Below the pieces are notes generated by a model that saw only the letters and a program-made list of their open reading frames with translations, had not been told where the DNA came from and made no database searches. This document shows, piece by piece, positions 25,610 to 34,382 of a stretch of 64,000 nucleotides of DNA. The DNA is from Bacteroidota bacterium (GTDB taxonomy: Bacteria > Bacteroidota > Bacteroidia > Chitinophagales > Chitinophagaceae). Position numbers and translations under genes: made by a program. The DNA is taken from contig VBAR01000001.1 of assembly GCA_005882315.1 (NCBI GenBank), forward strand, positions 2,553,736 to 2,617,735, written 5' to 3'. Each line of letters starts with the position of its first letter. Positions within the stretch are counted from its first letter, which is position 1.

Positions 25610-26632
25610 TTAGTTCTTCAGGTACATTTTTTGTTTGGGTGTAATGATCATTCTTTGGCCCTGTCGTGTTTCCATCGCTTCATTAGCCTGTACTGCTGTA
25701 ATTTTTATTGTTACACTTACCGGTTCAGTCGCACTGTCATTGGAAAAACAAAAAAATAAATTTCCTTTTCGGGGGTCCATTCTTGCATAGTCATTTATCC
25801 CTTTTCCCTTTTTTATATAACGGAATTGAGTACCTGCAGAGAAAGGTGCTAGATTGTCGGCATCCATTATCCAATAATTTACTGAAGGACCTGTTTCCAT
25901 CTTTAAAATCGTTGCCGGCCTGTTTAGCGCCACTGCAGTAAGTATGTTATATAAAGGAAACTTTTGTGTGATGGATGAAGAAGTTGAAAGAAACTCTTTA
26001 TTAGCCTCTGAATATATTTCCTGCCCGGTCTTATCAGTACAGATATAATAACTCCAGGCCACAGTATTATCAGGTAAATTAAAATTGAAACTGGTCTTAT
26101 TTCCGCCAGCAGTTCCAAGTGGATTTACTTTTATTATTCTATCCTGGAAATTGGTGATCACTGTATCTGACTTAGCAATAAAATCTTCATCCTCATTTAT
26201 AAAAGTAGTATCGTTTACAGTATGAGTAAAAACAGTTGTATTAAAGTTTTGCATAGATGCATTTGCTGGTATTCTTTGGATCTTGTATTTACAAAGTCTT
26301 GGAGTAATAGCTGAGTTGGTAAACCTGAATTTATAAATACCTGTTTTAGGAATAGTAAGGGTTTTGTTGACGATCTTACTTATTTTTAGTTCAAGATACC
26401 TTGAGGTGCCAGGCAATTCTACGATCTCCACTTCTTTCAATTCTTTGCCGTTTGCTTCTTCGAAGTTGAAAATTACTTTATCGCCTTCGGCAAAACCGAG
26501 ATAGAAGATCTCTTCGCCCATGATGGTGACTTTTAAGGTGGTCTCAATTACATCTACAGGAGTTTGGCTGCTAAGCGGAGCAGCAGATAAGATTACTAAT
26601 AGCTGAATTGGTGCGATGAATTTCCAATTCAT
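25610..26632 (-). CDS. Exported protein of unknown function
   Basis: The 340-aa product has a signal peptide (MNWKFIAPIQLLVILSAAPLSSQ). The mature part is beta-rich; the stretch FYLGFAEGDKVIFNFEEANG and GIYKFRFTNSAI suggest a domain that recalls lectin/GOLD-type beta-sandwiches seen in exported Bacteroidota proteins. No catalytic motif is visible. It is separated by 36 bases from the cyclase gene downstream and 40 from mmsA upstream, all on one strand, so co-transcription is possible. Function not recognised. Confidence 0.7.
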   Translation of the reverse strand: MNWKFIAPIQLLVILSAAPLSSQTPVDVIETTLKVTIMGEEIFYLGFAEGDKVIFNFEEANGKELKEVEIVELPGTSRYLELKISKIVNKTLTIPKTGIYKFRFTNSAITPRLCKYKIQRIPANASMQNFNTTVFTHTVNDTTFINEDEDFIAKSDTVITNFQDRIIKVNPLGTAGGNKTSFNFNLPDNTVAWSYYICTDKTGQEIYSEANKEFLSTSSSITQKFPLYNILTAVALNRPATILKMETGPSVNYWIMDADNLAPFSAGTQFRYIKKGKGINDYARMDPRKGNLFFCFSNDSATEPVSVTIKITAVQANEAMETRQGQRMIITPKQKMYLKN

Positions 26633-26672
26633 AATTGAAGGTATTAGGTTAATAGAGAATGTTGCTTGTTTG

Positions 26673-28130
26673 TCAACTCATCCAGTTCACACCGGCTTCC
26701 GGGTTCCATTTCACTGTGCTCTTTTTCAGTTTTGTCCAGAATTCAATTGAACTCTTCCCGGTGATATCACCGACTCCAAATTTACTTTCATTCCATCCGC
26801 CAAAACTAAATGGCTCTCTCGGTACCGGCACACCCACATTCACACCGATCATTCCTGCACTTGCATGGTCAATGATATATCTTGCCAGCCCGCCATTTTG
26901 TGTAAATACACTGGCTGCATTTCCATAAGGATTTGCATTTTCAATGGCCAATGCCTCATCCACTGTATTTGTCCGCATAATAGAAATTACCGGCCCGAAA
27001 ATTTCTTCTTTAGCCACACTCATTTCAGGCTTTACAAAATCAATTACCGTAGGGCCTACATAAGTTCCATTTTCTTTTCCTTCTACTTTGGTGCCGCGGC
27101 CATCCACTAAAATTTTTGCACCATCTTTTTCTGCCTCACTTATAAAGCGTTCAATTCTTTCTTTCGATTCTTTGCTGATCACTGCACCGAGATTTTTTCC
27201 CGGAATAATTTTTCTTGCCTCATCACAAATTTTTTCAATGATATGATCAATATTGCCAACACCTACCATTGCACTTGCTGCCATGCAGCGCTGACCGGCA
27301 CAACCACTCATACTTGCTGCTACATTCTGCGCAGTCATCTCGGGTTTTGCATCTGGTAATACCATTAAATGATTTTTTGCACCGCCCAATGCTAGTGCCC
27401 TTTTATAATTCATCGTTGCCCGCTGGTAAACGATCTTCGCAACTTTTGTAGAACCAACAAATGAAACAGCTTCAATACCCGGATGATCACAGATCGCATT
27501 TACTATTTCACTATCGCCATGAACAATATTAAAAACACCATCAGGTAAGCCAGCTTCTTTTAAAAGCATGGCCAGCCTTCCTACACTCAGCGGCACTTTT
27601 TCTGAAGGTTTTATTACCATACAATTTCCTAATGCTATTGCATTTGGCAAGGTCCAGTTTGGAACCATTGATGGGAAATTGAATGGAACGATGGAAGCAA
27701 TAACCCCCAGCGGTACATGTTCGGTTCTGCATTCAACACCTTTACTTACTTCCAGTACTTCACCCGTCACTAATTGCGGAAGTGAACAGGCAAACTCAGT
27801 AAGCTCCACACATTTTTCCATTTCAGCAACGGCTTCACCAATTGTTTTACCATTCTCCTCACTTATCAATGCTGCCAGTTCCTGCAGGTTTTTTTCAAGT
27901 AGGTATTTGTATCTATAAAAAACCTGTACTCTTTCTTTGATCGGGGTATGGCTCCATTTAGGAAAAGCAGCTTTTGCAGCTTTAACGGCTTCATCCAGGT
28001 CTTTTGGAGTAGACATCGGCACTTTTGAAAGTAAATTGCCATCTAAAGGGGAGATAACGTCTAAATTTCGTGAGGAAGAAGCATCAACAAACTTTCCACT
28101 AATATAATTTTGGACGGGAGCGTATTTCAT
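26673..28130 (-). CDS. mmsA: Methylmalonate-semialdehyde dehydrogenase (CoA-acylating)
   Basis: The 485-aa enzyme matches MmsA along its length: NYISGKFVDASSSRN, the cofactor-fold run PFNFPSMVPNWTLPNAIALG, GSTKVAKIVYQRA, and the active-site segment GCAGQRCMA with C282 as the catalytic cysteine. The reaction converts methylmalonate semialdehyde and CoA to propionyl-CoA with release of CO2 and NADH, in valine, thymine and inositol breakdown. It is monocistronic in appearance and is not accompanied by 3-hydroxyisobutyrate dehydrogenase. It is divergent from trmH; a palindrome lies in the shared upstream region. Confidence 0.94.
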   Translation of the reverse strand: MKYAPVQNYISGKFVDASSSRNLDVISPLDGNLLSKVPMSTPKDLDEAVKAAKAAFPKWSHTPIKERVQVFYRYKYLLEKNLQELAALISEENGKTIGEAVAEMEKCVELTEFACSLPQLVTGEVLEVSKGVECRTEHVPLGVIASIVPFNFPSMVPNWTLPNAIALGNCMVIKPSEKVPLSVGRLAMLLKEAGLPDGVFNIVHGDSEIVNAICDHPGIEAVSFVGSTKVAKIVYQRATMNYKRALALGGAKNHLMVLPDAKPEMTAQNVAASMSGCAGQRCMAASAMVGVGNIDHIIEKICDEARKIIPGKNLGAVISKESKERIERFISEAEKDGAKILVDGRGTKVEGKENGTYVGPTVIDFVKPEMSVAKEEIFGPVISIMRTNTVDEALAIENANPYGNAASVFTQNGGLARYIIDHASAGMIGVNVGVPVPREPFSFGGWNESKFGVGDITGKSSIEFWTKLKKSTVKWNPEAGVNWMS

Positions 28131-28153
28131 TTCAGTTAGTTTATTCTTTCTTT

Positions 28154-28172
28154 GCCGGTAGGGTAAACCGGC
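28154..28172. promoter_or_regulatory. Palindrome between mmsA and trmH
   Basis: GCCGGT (28154-28159) and ACCGGC (28167-28172) form an inverted repeat with a 7-base spacer, 24 bases upstream of the mmsA start and 54 upstream of trmH. It could be an operator or a 5' hairpin of either transcript. No known regulator motif is recognised. Confidence 0.35.
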
Positions 28173-28225
28173 CTATATAAAAATAACTAAATAAAACAGG
28201 TATTGCAAACATCGGATATTGAATT

Positions 28226-28819
28226 ATGACCCCGGAAAGAAAAGAAAAACTGGAGACAGTACTGAGTAAAAGACAGAGTGGTATCACTATTGTGCTGGAA
28301 AATGTATTTGATCCTCACAATATTTCGGCTGTTATGCGGACCTGTGATGCAGTGGGTGTGCAGGAGGTTTATGTATTAAATACAAAGATCCCAAGGCATA
28401 AGAAATGGGGGGCTAAAAGTTCATCCAGCGCTGCCAAATGGCTGACAGTACACCAGTATGAAAATGCGGAGGAATGTTTTTCGTCATTGAGAAAGAAGTA
28501 TTCAAGGATTTTAACAACCCATCTCAGCAGTGATGCGGTAGGTTTGTATGAAATTGATTTTACCAAAAGTCTTGCCCTTGTTTTTGGAAATGAACATAGC
28601 GGCGTAAGTGATGAAATACGGGCATTGGCAGATGGAAACTTTGTTATCCCGCAAATGGGAATTATCCGTTCGCTGAATATAAGTGTGGCTTGTGCAATAA
28701 CTTTATACGAGGCCCTTCGGCAAAAGACAAATGCGGGGCATTATAACAAACGGAGCCTGGGTGACGCGGAGTACAATGAGTTGCTGAACGAATGGGGATT
28801 TAAAGAAGAAGACAAATAA
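28226..28819 (+). CDS. trmH: tRNA (guanosine(18)-2'-O)-methyltransferase TrmH
   Basis: The 197-aa SPOUT enzyme shows the TrmH pattern LENVFDPHNISAVMRTCDAVGV at the N-terminus (with the catalytic Arg in AVMRT), VFGNEHSGVSDEI (motif 2) and IPQMGIIRSLNISVACAITLYE (motif 3, knot). It methylates the ribose of G18 in the D-loop of tRNAs using S-adenosylmethionine. The start is ATG 28226, following TGAATT. A redox protein gene begins 16 bases after its stop, so the two may share a transcript. Confidence 0.93.
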   Translation: MTPERKEKLETVLSKRQSGITIVLENVFDPHNISAVMRTCDAVGVQEVYVLNTKIPRHKKWGAKSSSSAAKWLTVHQYENAEECFSSLRKKYSRILTTHLSSDAVGLYEIDFTKSLALVFGNEHSGVSDEIRALADGNFVIPQMGIIRSLNISVACAITLYEALRQKTNAGHYNKRSLGDAEYNELLNEWGFKEEDK

Positions 28820-28835
28820 CCAATAATTAATTTTA

Positions 28836-29315
28836 ATGAAGAGAGTATTAAAAATAATAGGCTGCGTTTTAATTGCTACAAATTCCTTTTCTCAAAAAGT
28901 AAAGGTTGTAAAGATCGATGAGTTACAAAAGATAATTACTGAAACAAAAAATCCGCTGATCGTAAACTTCTGGGCTACCTGGTGTGTACCTTGTGTACAA
29001 GAATTGCCTTATTTTCTTGAAGAATATAATAACCACAAAAAAGACAGTCTTCAATTATTATTAGTGAGTCTCGATTTTAAAGATTCATATCAAAAAGCTA
29101 TTCCCGATGCTGTAAAGAAAAGAAATATCAATGCGCCTGTTTTATGGCTAAATGAAACTAATGCAGATTATTTCTGCCCGAAAATTGACAGTGTGTGGAG
29201 CGGGGCGATACCATCCTCGTTATTTATAAATTCAAAGTCTGGTTATCGCAAATTTTACGAGGATCAGTTGTCACATGAACAACTGAAAAAAGAAATCATG
29301 GCTATACTTAAATAA
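28836..29315 (+). CDS. Exported TlpA-like thiol-disulfide oxidoreductase
   Basis: The 159-aa protein has a signal peptide (to about FSQ, 20) and a thioredoxin fold with the active site WATWCVPC (C50, C53) followed by VQELPYF, plus a cis-Pro region (GAIPSSLFI). These features mark the TlpA/ResA group, which reduces or isomerises disulfides in the periplasm. It follows trmH closely. Its partner protein is not evident here. Confidence 0.9.
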   Translation: MKRVLKIIGCVLIATNSFSQKVKVVKIDELQKIITETKNPLIVNFWATWCVPCVQELPYFLEEYNNHKKDSLQLLLVSLDFKDSYQKAIPDAVKKRNINAPVLWLNETNADYFCPKIDSVWSGAIPSSLFINSKSGYRKFYEDQLSHEQLKKEIMAILK

Positions 29316-29320
29316 TATTT

Positions 29321-29524
29321 TCAAGCTGACTTTGACTCTTCGGAATCTCTTTCCTGTTTTGCCTTGGCAAGCAGGTAAACAAAATTAACTACGGCACCAA
29401 GACTTGTAAGGGCTAAAATAAAACCAAGGGCACTGCCGTATTTAAGGCTTTCTGCCACACAATATCCCACAGCTGCCACAACTATAAATACCAATGCTAG
29501 GTTGATTAATATTCGGATAATCAT
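29321..29524 (-). CDS. Small two-helix membrane protein
   Basis: The 67-aa product has two hydrophobic helices (ILINLALVFIVVAAVGYCVA and ALGFILALTSLGAVVNFVYLLA) and a charged C-terminal tail (KQERDSEESKSA). Such proteins are common and not understood. It ends 5 bases from the convergent TlpA-like gene. The length, ATG start and sensible hydrophobicity profile support it as a real gene. Confidence 0.6.
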   Translation of the reverse strand: MIIRILINLALVFIVVAAVGYCVAESLKYGSALGFILALTSLGAVVNFVYLLAKAKQERDSEESKSA

Positions 29525-29609
29525 AAGCGGGGTTTTAGGGTTTCTAATGTGTATTTTAAAGTTAACTTTCTAATGGATGCCGCCCCGAATTTTTTCCATA
29601 AAATATTCT

Positions 29610-29639
29610 AAAAAAAATGTCCCGCCACAGGCAGGACAT
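29610..29639 (-). terminator. Terminator of the peroxiredoxin-like gene
   Basis: On the minus strand TGTCC-T-GCC pairs with GGC-G-GGACA around a TGT loop and is followed by a run of T residues (29610-29617), 25 bases after the stop codon. The stem belongs to the CCTGCCTG..GGCGGG repeat type also seen at 10824-10836. Confidence 0.75.
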
Positions 29640-29663
29640 CAGAAACTTAAAAATTTATACTTA

Positions 29664-30275
29664 CTAGTCTCCTAATCTTTTTATACCACAACCTACTGAA
29701 CGTGAATTTTTCTGGCTTACATCTTTTCCCTCCAGCATTTCGTCCATAGCTACCATCAGGTGTTTGCGGTTTACACTACCAGCATCGGATGGGTTATCAT
29801 CAATGGCTCCATGATATACCAACTTGCCGGCTTTATCAAAGAGGAAAACTTCCGGCGTACGGGTAGCTCCAAAAGCGTCAGCCAATACTGAATTTTTATC
29901 AACTGCATATTTCCATGCATAATTTTGAGCTTTAGCATATTCCTGCATTTCTTCGAACGAATCTGAGCCGTCACGGCTACCTTCATTAGAATTGAGAACA
30001 GCGACACCAATCCATTTTTTAGAAGCAAAGCTGCATACTTCAGCTGTACGGGCCTGGTTCTTTATTACGTAAGGACAAGTATTACAACTGAACATGACCA
30101 GCAACCCATTCTTACCTTTTGAATCATTCAGCGATATTTCTTTGCCATCGGTAGTTTTCATTTTTACATCAGCCTTGGGCATATCGGAACCTATCGGTAA
30201 TGGATCGGGTACTGGTTTCAGTGCAAGCACGGCAACTATTGCCAGGGGCATTGCTGCAAATAATAATTTCTTCAT
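29664..30275 (-). CDS. Exported thioredoxin/peroxiredoxin-family protein with CxxC
   Basis: The 203-aa protein, counted from ATG 30275, has a signal peptide (KLLFAAMPLAIVAVLALKP) and an AhpC/TlpA-like fold: LPIGSDMPKADVKM, MFSCNTCPYVIKNQ (C64, C67), GATRTPEVFLFD (cis-Pro) and GAIDDNPSDAGSVNRKHL. The NTCPYV motif and this C-terminal pattern mark a group of periplasmic thioredoxin-like proteins often annotated as redoxins. The longer frame to 30362 adds 29 residues without signal features and overlaps the YihY gene, so I rejected it. The gene ends in a clear terminator. Confidence 0.87.
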   Translation of the reverse strand: MKKLLFAAMPLAIVAVLALKPVPDPLPIGSDMPKADVKMKTTDGKEISLNDSKGKNGLLVMFSCNTCPYVIKNQARTAEVCSFASKKWIGVAVLNSNEGSRDGSDSFEEMQEYAKAQNYAWKYAVDKNSVLADAFGATRTPEVFLFDKAGKLVYHGAIDDNPSDAGSVNRKHLMVAMDEMLEGKDVSQKNSRSVGCGIKRLGD

Positions 30276-30312
30276 GACTTTTGATCTTGAGACTCTAAAG
30301 GTCAGTAATTTT

Positions 30313-31278
30313 TTAGGAAAGTTCATCGCCGCCTGCATCATTTTTATTCCGTTCATCGGCAATTTTACGCAGGGATGAGATACTTACATTCAACTCAAAA
30401 CCGATAAGCAACACCAGCGAATTAAAGTAAATCAACAACATTAACACTAATACAGTGCTTATAGGCCCGTATAACTGGTTGTAATTGGCGAAATTGTTTA
30501 TCCACCATGAAAAGAACATAGTGAATACCAACATCATAAAAGTTGCTAAAATAGAACCCGGGGTTATCAGTTTCCACTTTTTAGGTACAGCCGGAGCATA
30601 TTTATAAATAAAGGAAATTATATAAAAGAAGAGAAGAATTATAACCAGCCAACGAAGGTTTTTAATGATGACCAGGGCCCTTTCATTTTTAATGTCTAGC
30701 CATATTAATACTTCACTTCGCATGGCAATAACAAATATTGCTACCAGCAGTAAGAAATAAAATGTCATGGTAAGTCTCAACGCAATTAAGCGGTTATGTA
30801 TATCACCACGTTTATTAAATCCAATATAGTTTTTATCAAAGGACCGCATAATGCCCATCATGGCATTGGAAGAAAAGAAAAGGGATAATATAAAACCTAT
30901 GGAAAGCAAACCATTTCTCGGGTTATTTAAAAAGTCGTCAAGAAAGCCGATAAGCGGTGAGTTATTTTTCTGGCCGGGAATGATGTCGCGGATCAATGTA
31001 TACAGTTCATTAATGACTTCATCCGAAATAGGAATGTGCGGGATCAATGTAAAAAGAAAAATAATAGCCGGTGGAATGGCCATGGTGAAATTAAATGCAA
31101 TAGCAGAAGCTCTTTCTGTCATTCCTACTGTCTTTACCTGTTTCAGAAAGAACATCCACACATCATATAAGGACACACCACGAAAACCCGGCAACGAAAT
31201 ATGTTTGCTTTTTTCCGCAATGAAATTAACCGGCGCAGAGTTGAGAATTTTTTTTTCTATGGTGTCGTATAGAGACAT
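30313..31278 (-). CDS. YihY/BrkB-family inner membrane protein
   Basis: The 321-aa protein has six membrane helices and the family features ERASAIAFNFTMAIPPAIIFLFTLIP near the N-terminus and GSILATFMMLVFTMFFSWWINNFANYNQLYGPISTVLVLMLLIYFNSLVLLIGFELN in the second half (described here by residues 232-290). The family is annotated as putative transporter or, formerly, RNase BN. It is translationally coupled to mltG: the mltG stop and this start share a TAATG. Confidence 0.93.
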   Translation of the reverse strand: MSLYDTIEKKILNSAPVNFIAEKSKHISLPGFRGVSLYDVWMFFLKQVKTVGMTERASAIAFNFTMAIPPAIIFLFTLIPHIPISDEVINELYTLIRDIIPGQKNNSPLIGFLDDFLNNPRNGLLSIGFILSLFFSSNAMMGIMRSFDKNYIGFNKRGDIHNRLIALRLTMTFYFLLLVAIFVIAMRSEVLIWLDIKNERALVIIKNLRWLVIILLFFYIISFIYKYAPAVPKKWKLITPGSILATFMMLVFTMFFSWWINNFANYNQLYGPISTVLVLMLLIYFNSLVLLIGFELNVSISSLRKIADERNKNDAGGDELS

Positions 31279-32306
31279 TATTTTTTATTGGCCGAATCAA
31301 GCAGTTTGGTTAATGCTGCCTGGTAAAGTCTTGCATATTTCATATGGTCATCATAGTCACTGGTAAAAACGTGGGTGCCGTCAAATGTACTGTTGGCTAC
31401 AAAATACAAATAATCTGTCTTTGGTGCATTAAGAACAGCATCGATCGTTTCTGCTTGTGGTGTGCAGATGGGGCCGGGAGGTAAACCGGTATTTAAATAG
31501 GTGTTATACGGTGATGGAGTTTGTGTATGACCATATAAGATCCTTTTTAAACCAAAATCTTTCAATCCAAACTTCACCGTCGGGTCAGCCTGCAAGGGCA
31601 TATTTTTAGCGAGCCGGTTGATATAAACACTTGCTATTTTAGGCCTGTCAATTTCATTATTGGTTTCTTCATCTATGATAGAAGCAAGAGTAAATACCTG
31701 GTGCATAGTAAGGCCAAGGCTTGTTGCTTTTTGCTTTCTTTCATCTGTCCAGAATTCTTTCCATGCTTTATGAAAGTGCTGCAATATTTTTTTTGGGGTC
31801 GTATTCCAGTTGATAGAGTAGGTGAGGGGTAATGCAAGTGACATGACTGTGTTGCTATCAACATCAAATTGCTTTATTGAATCATTGTTGTTTAGGTAGC
31901 TTATCAGTTGTGTTGAATCACATTCGAAAAGCTTGCCGGCCCTGCGGGCAAGATCTTCTTTTGTCCGGAATTTGGTAATTACAAAATTCACTGGTGTTTG
32001 TTGTCCGTTGCGAAGCATACGTGCCAGGTTAAAAACACTCATACCATTGCTAAGTTTATAGCGGCCGGGTTTTACAGTTTCAAATTTTAAAATTTGAGAA
32101 GCTCTGCTAAACCATGTCGTGGATGATATAAACTCTTTATCCAGTAATTCTTTTTTCAGATCATCGAAGGAGGAACCTGTTTTTACAAACAGGTATTGAG
32201 GGCTATCACCTTTTACTGATACGGCAGGGCCGAATATTTTATAGGTAATGAATGCAGCAATGATCAAAATGATTGCTGTAACGGATAAAAAAATCTTTCT
32301 TTTCAT
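31278..32306 (-). CDS. mltG: Endolytic peptidoglycan transglycosylase MltG
   Basis: The 342-aa protein has one N-terminal membrane helix (5-25), a LysM-like region (FVKTGSSFDDLKKELLDKEF) and the YceG/MltG catalytic domain: LASIIDEETNNEIDRPKIASVYINRL (208-232), LQADPTVKFGL, SPYNTYLNTGLPPGPICTPQ. MltG cuts nascent glycan strands and sets their length at the inner membrane. The usual I-V/I-E-x-E-T motif reads I-I-D-E-E-T here (D212, E213, E214), so the first acidic position is Asp rather than Glu. It is upstream of and coupled with the YihY gene. Confidence 0.94.
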   Translation of the reverse strand: MKRKIFLSVTAIILIIAAFITYKIFGPAVSVKGDSPQYLFVKTGSSFDDLKKELLDKEFISSTTWFSRASQILKFETVKPGRYKLSNGMSVFNLARMLRNGQQTPVNFVITKFRTKEDLARRAGKLFECDSTQLISYLNNNDSIKQFDVDSNTVMSLALPLTYSINWNTTPKKILQHFHKAWKEFWTDERKQKATSLGLTMHQVFTLASIIDEETNNEIDRPKIASVYINRLAKNMPLQADPTVKFGLKDFGLKRILYGHTQTPSPYNTYLNTGLPPGPICTPQAETIDAVLNAPKTDYLYFVANSTFDGTHVFTSDYDDHMKYARLYQAALTKLLDSANKK

Positions 32307-32445
32307 TCGGATTTGATTTTAACTGGATTGAATCTGCAATTTATACTGAATAGAATTACAAACTGTACAAGAGTGTCCTTCGATTTTCTCAGGATAAACT
32401 GTGTAACATAAGTTTAATAATAGTAAAAAAGCTGGTCTCAAAATA

Positions 32446-32474
32446 AATAAAAAACCCCGCCGATAGGTGGGGTT
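32446..32474 (-). terminator. Terminator downstream of secG
   Basis: On the minus strand AACCCCACC and GGCGGGGTT pair over 9 bp (one G-U) with a TATC loop and are followed by T-rich sequence. It lies 23 bases after the secG stop and closes the miaB-secG gene cluster. Confidence 0.85.
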
Positions 32475-32496
32475 TGTATATTAAAGTTTTGGTAGT

Positions 32497-32844
32497 TTAT
32501 TTTTTTGTTGTGTCAACAGGTGTAATGCTTGGTAATATAGGCTGCTGCTGAGGCTGCGTTTGTGCCGGTGCAGTTTGAGCTGGTTTGCCAATTTCAGGGG
32601 TAGCGGCACTGCTGGCAGTTGATGAAATGAACATCGATGAAAAGAGACAAAGCAGACCAATAATTCCTGCAAAAAGCCAGGTGCCTTTCTCCAGTACATC
32701 GGTAGTTTGTTTTACACCCATGAACTGGTTACTGAAACCGGCGATACTGCCTGCCAGGCCACCACCTTTAGGGTTTTGGATCAATACAATGAGGCCAAGA
32801 ACGATGCTTGCTATCACGATAAGTATTACAAAAATCAGGGTCAT
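32497..32844 (-). CDS. secG: Protein translocase subunit SecG
   Basis: The 115-aa protein has the two SecG helices (LIFVILIVIASIVLGLIVLI and GTWLFAGIIGLLCLFSSMFI) with the conserved loop QNPKGGGLAGSIAGFSNQFMG between them. A Ala/Pro/Gln-rich C-terminal tail of about 35 residues follows, longer than in Proteobacteria but usual for this phylum. SecG joins SecYE to raise export efficiency. It starts one base after the TPR gene stop, at the end of a five-gene cluster, and is followed by a terminator. Confidence 0.95.
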   Translation of the reverse strand: MTLIFVILIVIASIVLGLIVLIQNPKGGGLAGSIAGFSNQFMGVKQTTDVLEKGTWLFAGIIGLLCLFSSMFISSTASSAATPEIGKPAQTAPAQTQPQQQPILPSITPVDTTKK

Positions 32845-32845
32845 A

Positions 32846-33781
32846 TCAGTTATTCTTTAAGTCCGAAATGCGGGATGCAAAGTAAGGACTTTTGGCGGGT
32901 TCAAGCAAACTTAATTTATGATAGATTTCAATTGCTTTTTGAGTATTTCCCTGCTTGATCCATACTTCGGCCATGGCTTCAGTAACAACGTTGGAATCAG
33001 CAAGTGAGACCTCGGCTAACTGCTCTACTTTTTTCTCGGAAGTTTCGTTTATAGCAGGAGTTACCGGCTCAACTACCGGCAACTTTTTCATCGTCTTTAG
33101 CCAATCCGTAAAGCTCTTTAGTTGCTTTGTAAATTTATCCGGGGGATTATCCTCCAGTTTTACTTTAATGCCTTGTGAGGCGAAATAATCAACCGTATGA
33201 AAAGCTTCGAAGACAAGGGGTAGGTCGTTGGTTTCTGACTTGCTTATCGGGGATTCAGTAAACACAGGCTGCAGCCCGGTAGTGGCCGGCTTTTCTTCTA
33301 AAGTTTCTGTGAAGATGGGTTGCTCTTCTAAACTTGTCGAAGCACTGCTTTCTGGTTGTTCGTTTTGTTGTGGTTCAGGCAAAGGCACTTGCTGAATTTC
33401 CGGTACTATTATTTTTTCTTCAGATTCTGTTATTACAGTTTCTATTGGATTAGATGTTTCGGGTTCAGGTACAAGTGGTTCTTCTGCTTTTTCAATTACT
33501 GGTTCCTTCACAGGCTGTATTATTGTATCTGTAATTTCTTTTTTAATGACAACAACATTACCCGCAGTATTTACTAAAGAGGTTAATTGTGAAGGATGAA
33601 AATGCAGCCCGGCTTTTTGAATAATTGCCTTCGATTCTATTGTATCTGTTGATTGAACTTTTGTTGCTGCTAATAAATGGCCGGCATTAAAGTAAGGATA
33701 CTTATCGGTGATGCATTGCAGTTCTTCCACACTACATTCATCAAGAGACTTATTTAATAATATTTTCGCAAGCCGGTTCAT
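32846..33781 (-). CDS. TPR-like protein with long acidic Pro/Glu-rich linker
   Basis: The 311-aa product has a helical N-terminal part (MNRLAKILLNKSLDECSVEELQCITDKYP..), a Glu/Pro/Thr-rich and probably disordered linker of roughly 120 residues, and a C-terminal single TPR-like pair (AMAEVWIKQGNTQKAIEIYHKLSLLEP). No signal peptide is visible. This architecture, encoded between lptE and secG, recurs in Bacteroidota. A role in envelope assembly is inferred only from position. Confidence 0.75.
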   Translation of the reverse strand: MNRLAKILLNKSLDECSVEELQCITDKYPYFNAGHLLAATKVQSTDTIESKAIIQKAGLHFHPSQLTSLVNTAGNVVVIKKEITDTIIQPVKEPVIEKAEEPLVPEPETSNPIETVITESEEKIIVPEIQQVPLPEPQQNEQPESSASTSLEEQPIFTETLEEKPATTGLQPVFTESPISKSETNDLPLVFEAFHTVDYFASQGIKVKLEDNPPDKFTKQLKSFTDWLKTMKKLPVVEPVTPAINETSEKKVEQLAEVSLADSNVVTEAMAEVWIKQGNTQKAIEIYHKLSLLEPAKSPYFASRISDLKNN

Positions 33782-33812
33782 GGCTGCAAGATAATAAACG
33801 AACGGTTTGAAA

Positions 33813-34349
33813 CTACCAATCAGAAAAAATACGGTTAAAGATATCGTCCGCTAAAGTCCGGATTATTTCATCGAGCAGTCTTGATTCTGCCTGTTGCAGG
33901 GATTGGTTGGCGCTGAAATCATAATTTCTTGAAACATCATGCTCTAGTCTTGCGTCTTCTCTATGGTTATCAAAAATAATATGTACAGATACGGTAAGAC
34001 GGTTTATTGCTTCCTGCTGGTTAGATAAACCGGAAGTAGTAACAGAATATTCTGTTATTGTTCCGCTTATTTCCCAATCAGCATTATCATTATTGGTTTG
34101 AGTAAGTTTTGTTTGCCCTGTTATTTTTTGGCGAACACGGTCAGTAAGCCTTGGGCTTAACTGCGGGTTTACATATCGTGCACGGTTCTCAATAATATTA
34201 ATCTTTACCGTTTTTATAGAATCAGGAATAGATATGTCTTTAAAACCATAACGAAGGCAACCAGTTTGGGAAAACAGGATAATGAACAAGGAGCAAGGAA
34301 TGATGAACAGGGAAAGTTGCCCAAGATGTTTTATGATGTATTTGTTCAT
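33813..34349 (-). CDS. lptE: LPS assembly lipoprotein LptE-like
   Basis: The 178-aa lipoprotein has a long signal with lipobox FSQTGC (Cys 31). The mature part follows the LptE plan: CLRYGFKDISIPDSIKTVKINIIENRARYVNPQLS (described by residues 31-66), a central ADWEISGTITEYSV and a final helix LLDEIIRTLADDIFNRIFSDW in the C-terminal 22 residues. LptE plugs the LptD barrel and aids LPS insertion at the outer membrane. It lies 33 bases downstream of the AAA+ regulator gene, in the usual Bacteroidota order. Confidence 0.85.
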   Translation of the reverse strand: MNKYIIKHLGQLSLFIIPCSLFIILFSQTGCLRYGFKDISIPDSIKTVKINIIENRARYVNPQLSPRLTDRVRQKITGQTKLTQTNNDNADWEISGTITEYSVTTSGLSNQQEAINRLTVSVHIIFDNHREDARLEHDVSRNYDFSANQSLQQAESRLLDEIIRTLADDIFNRIFSDW

Positions 34350-34382
34350 TCTAAAATATTCAATTGTAAATCTTAAATCAAA

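Noticed and set aside
30276-30362. 29-residue extension of the redoxin upstream of ATG 30275
   Set aside because: It would put the signal peptide in the interior and overlap the YihY gene.
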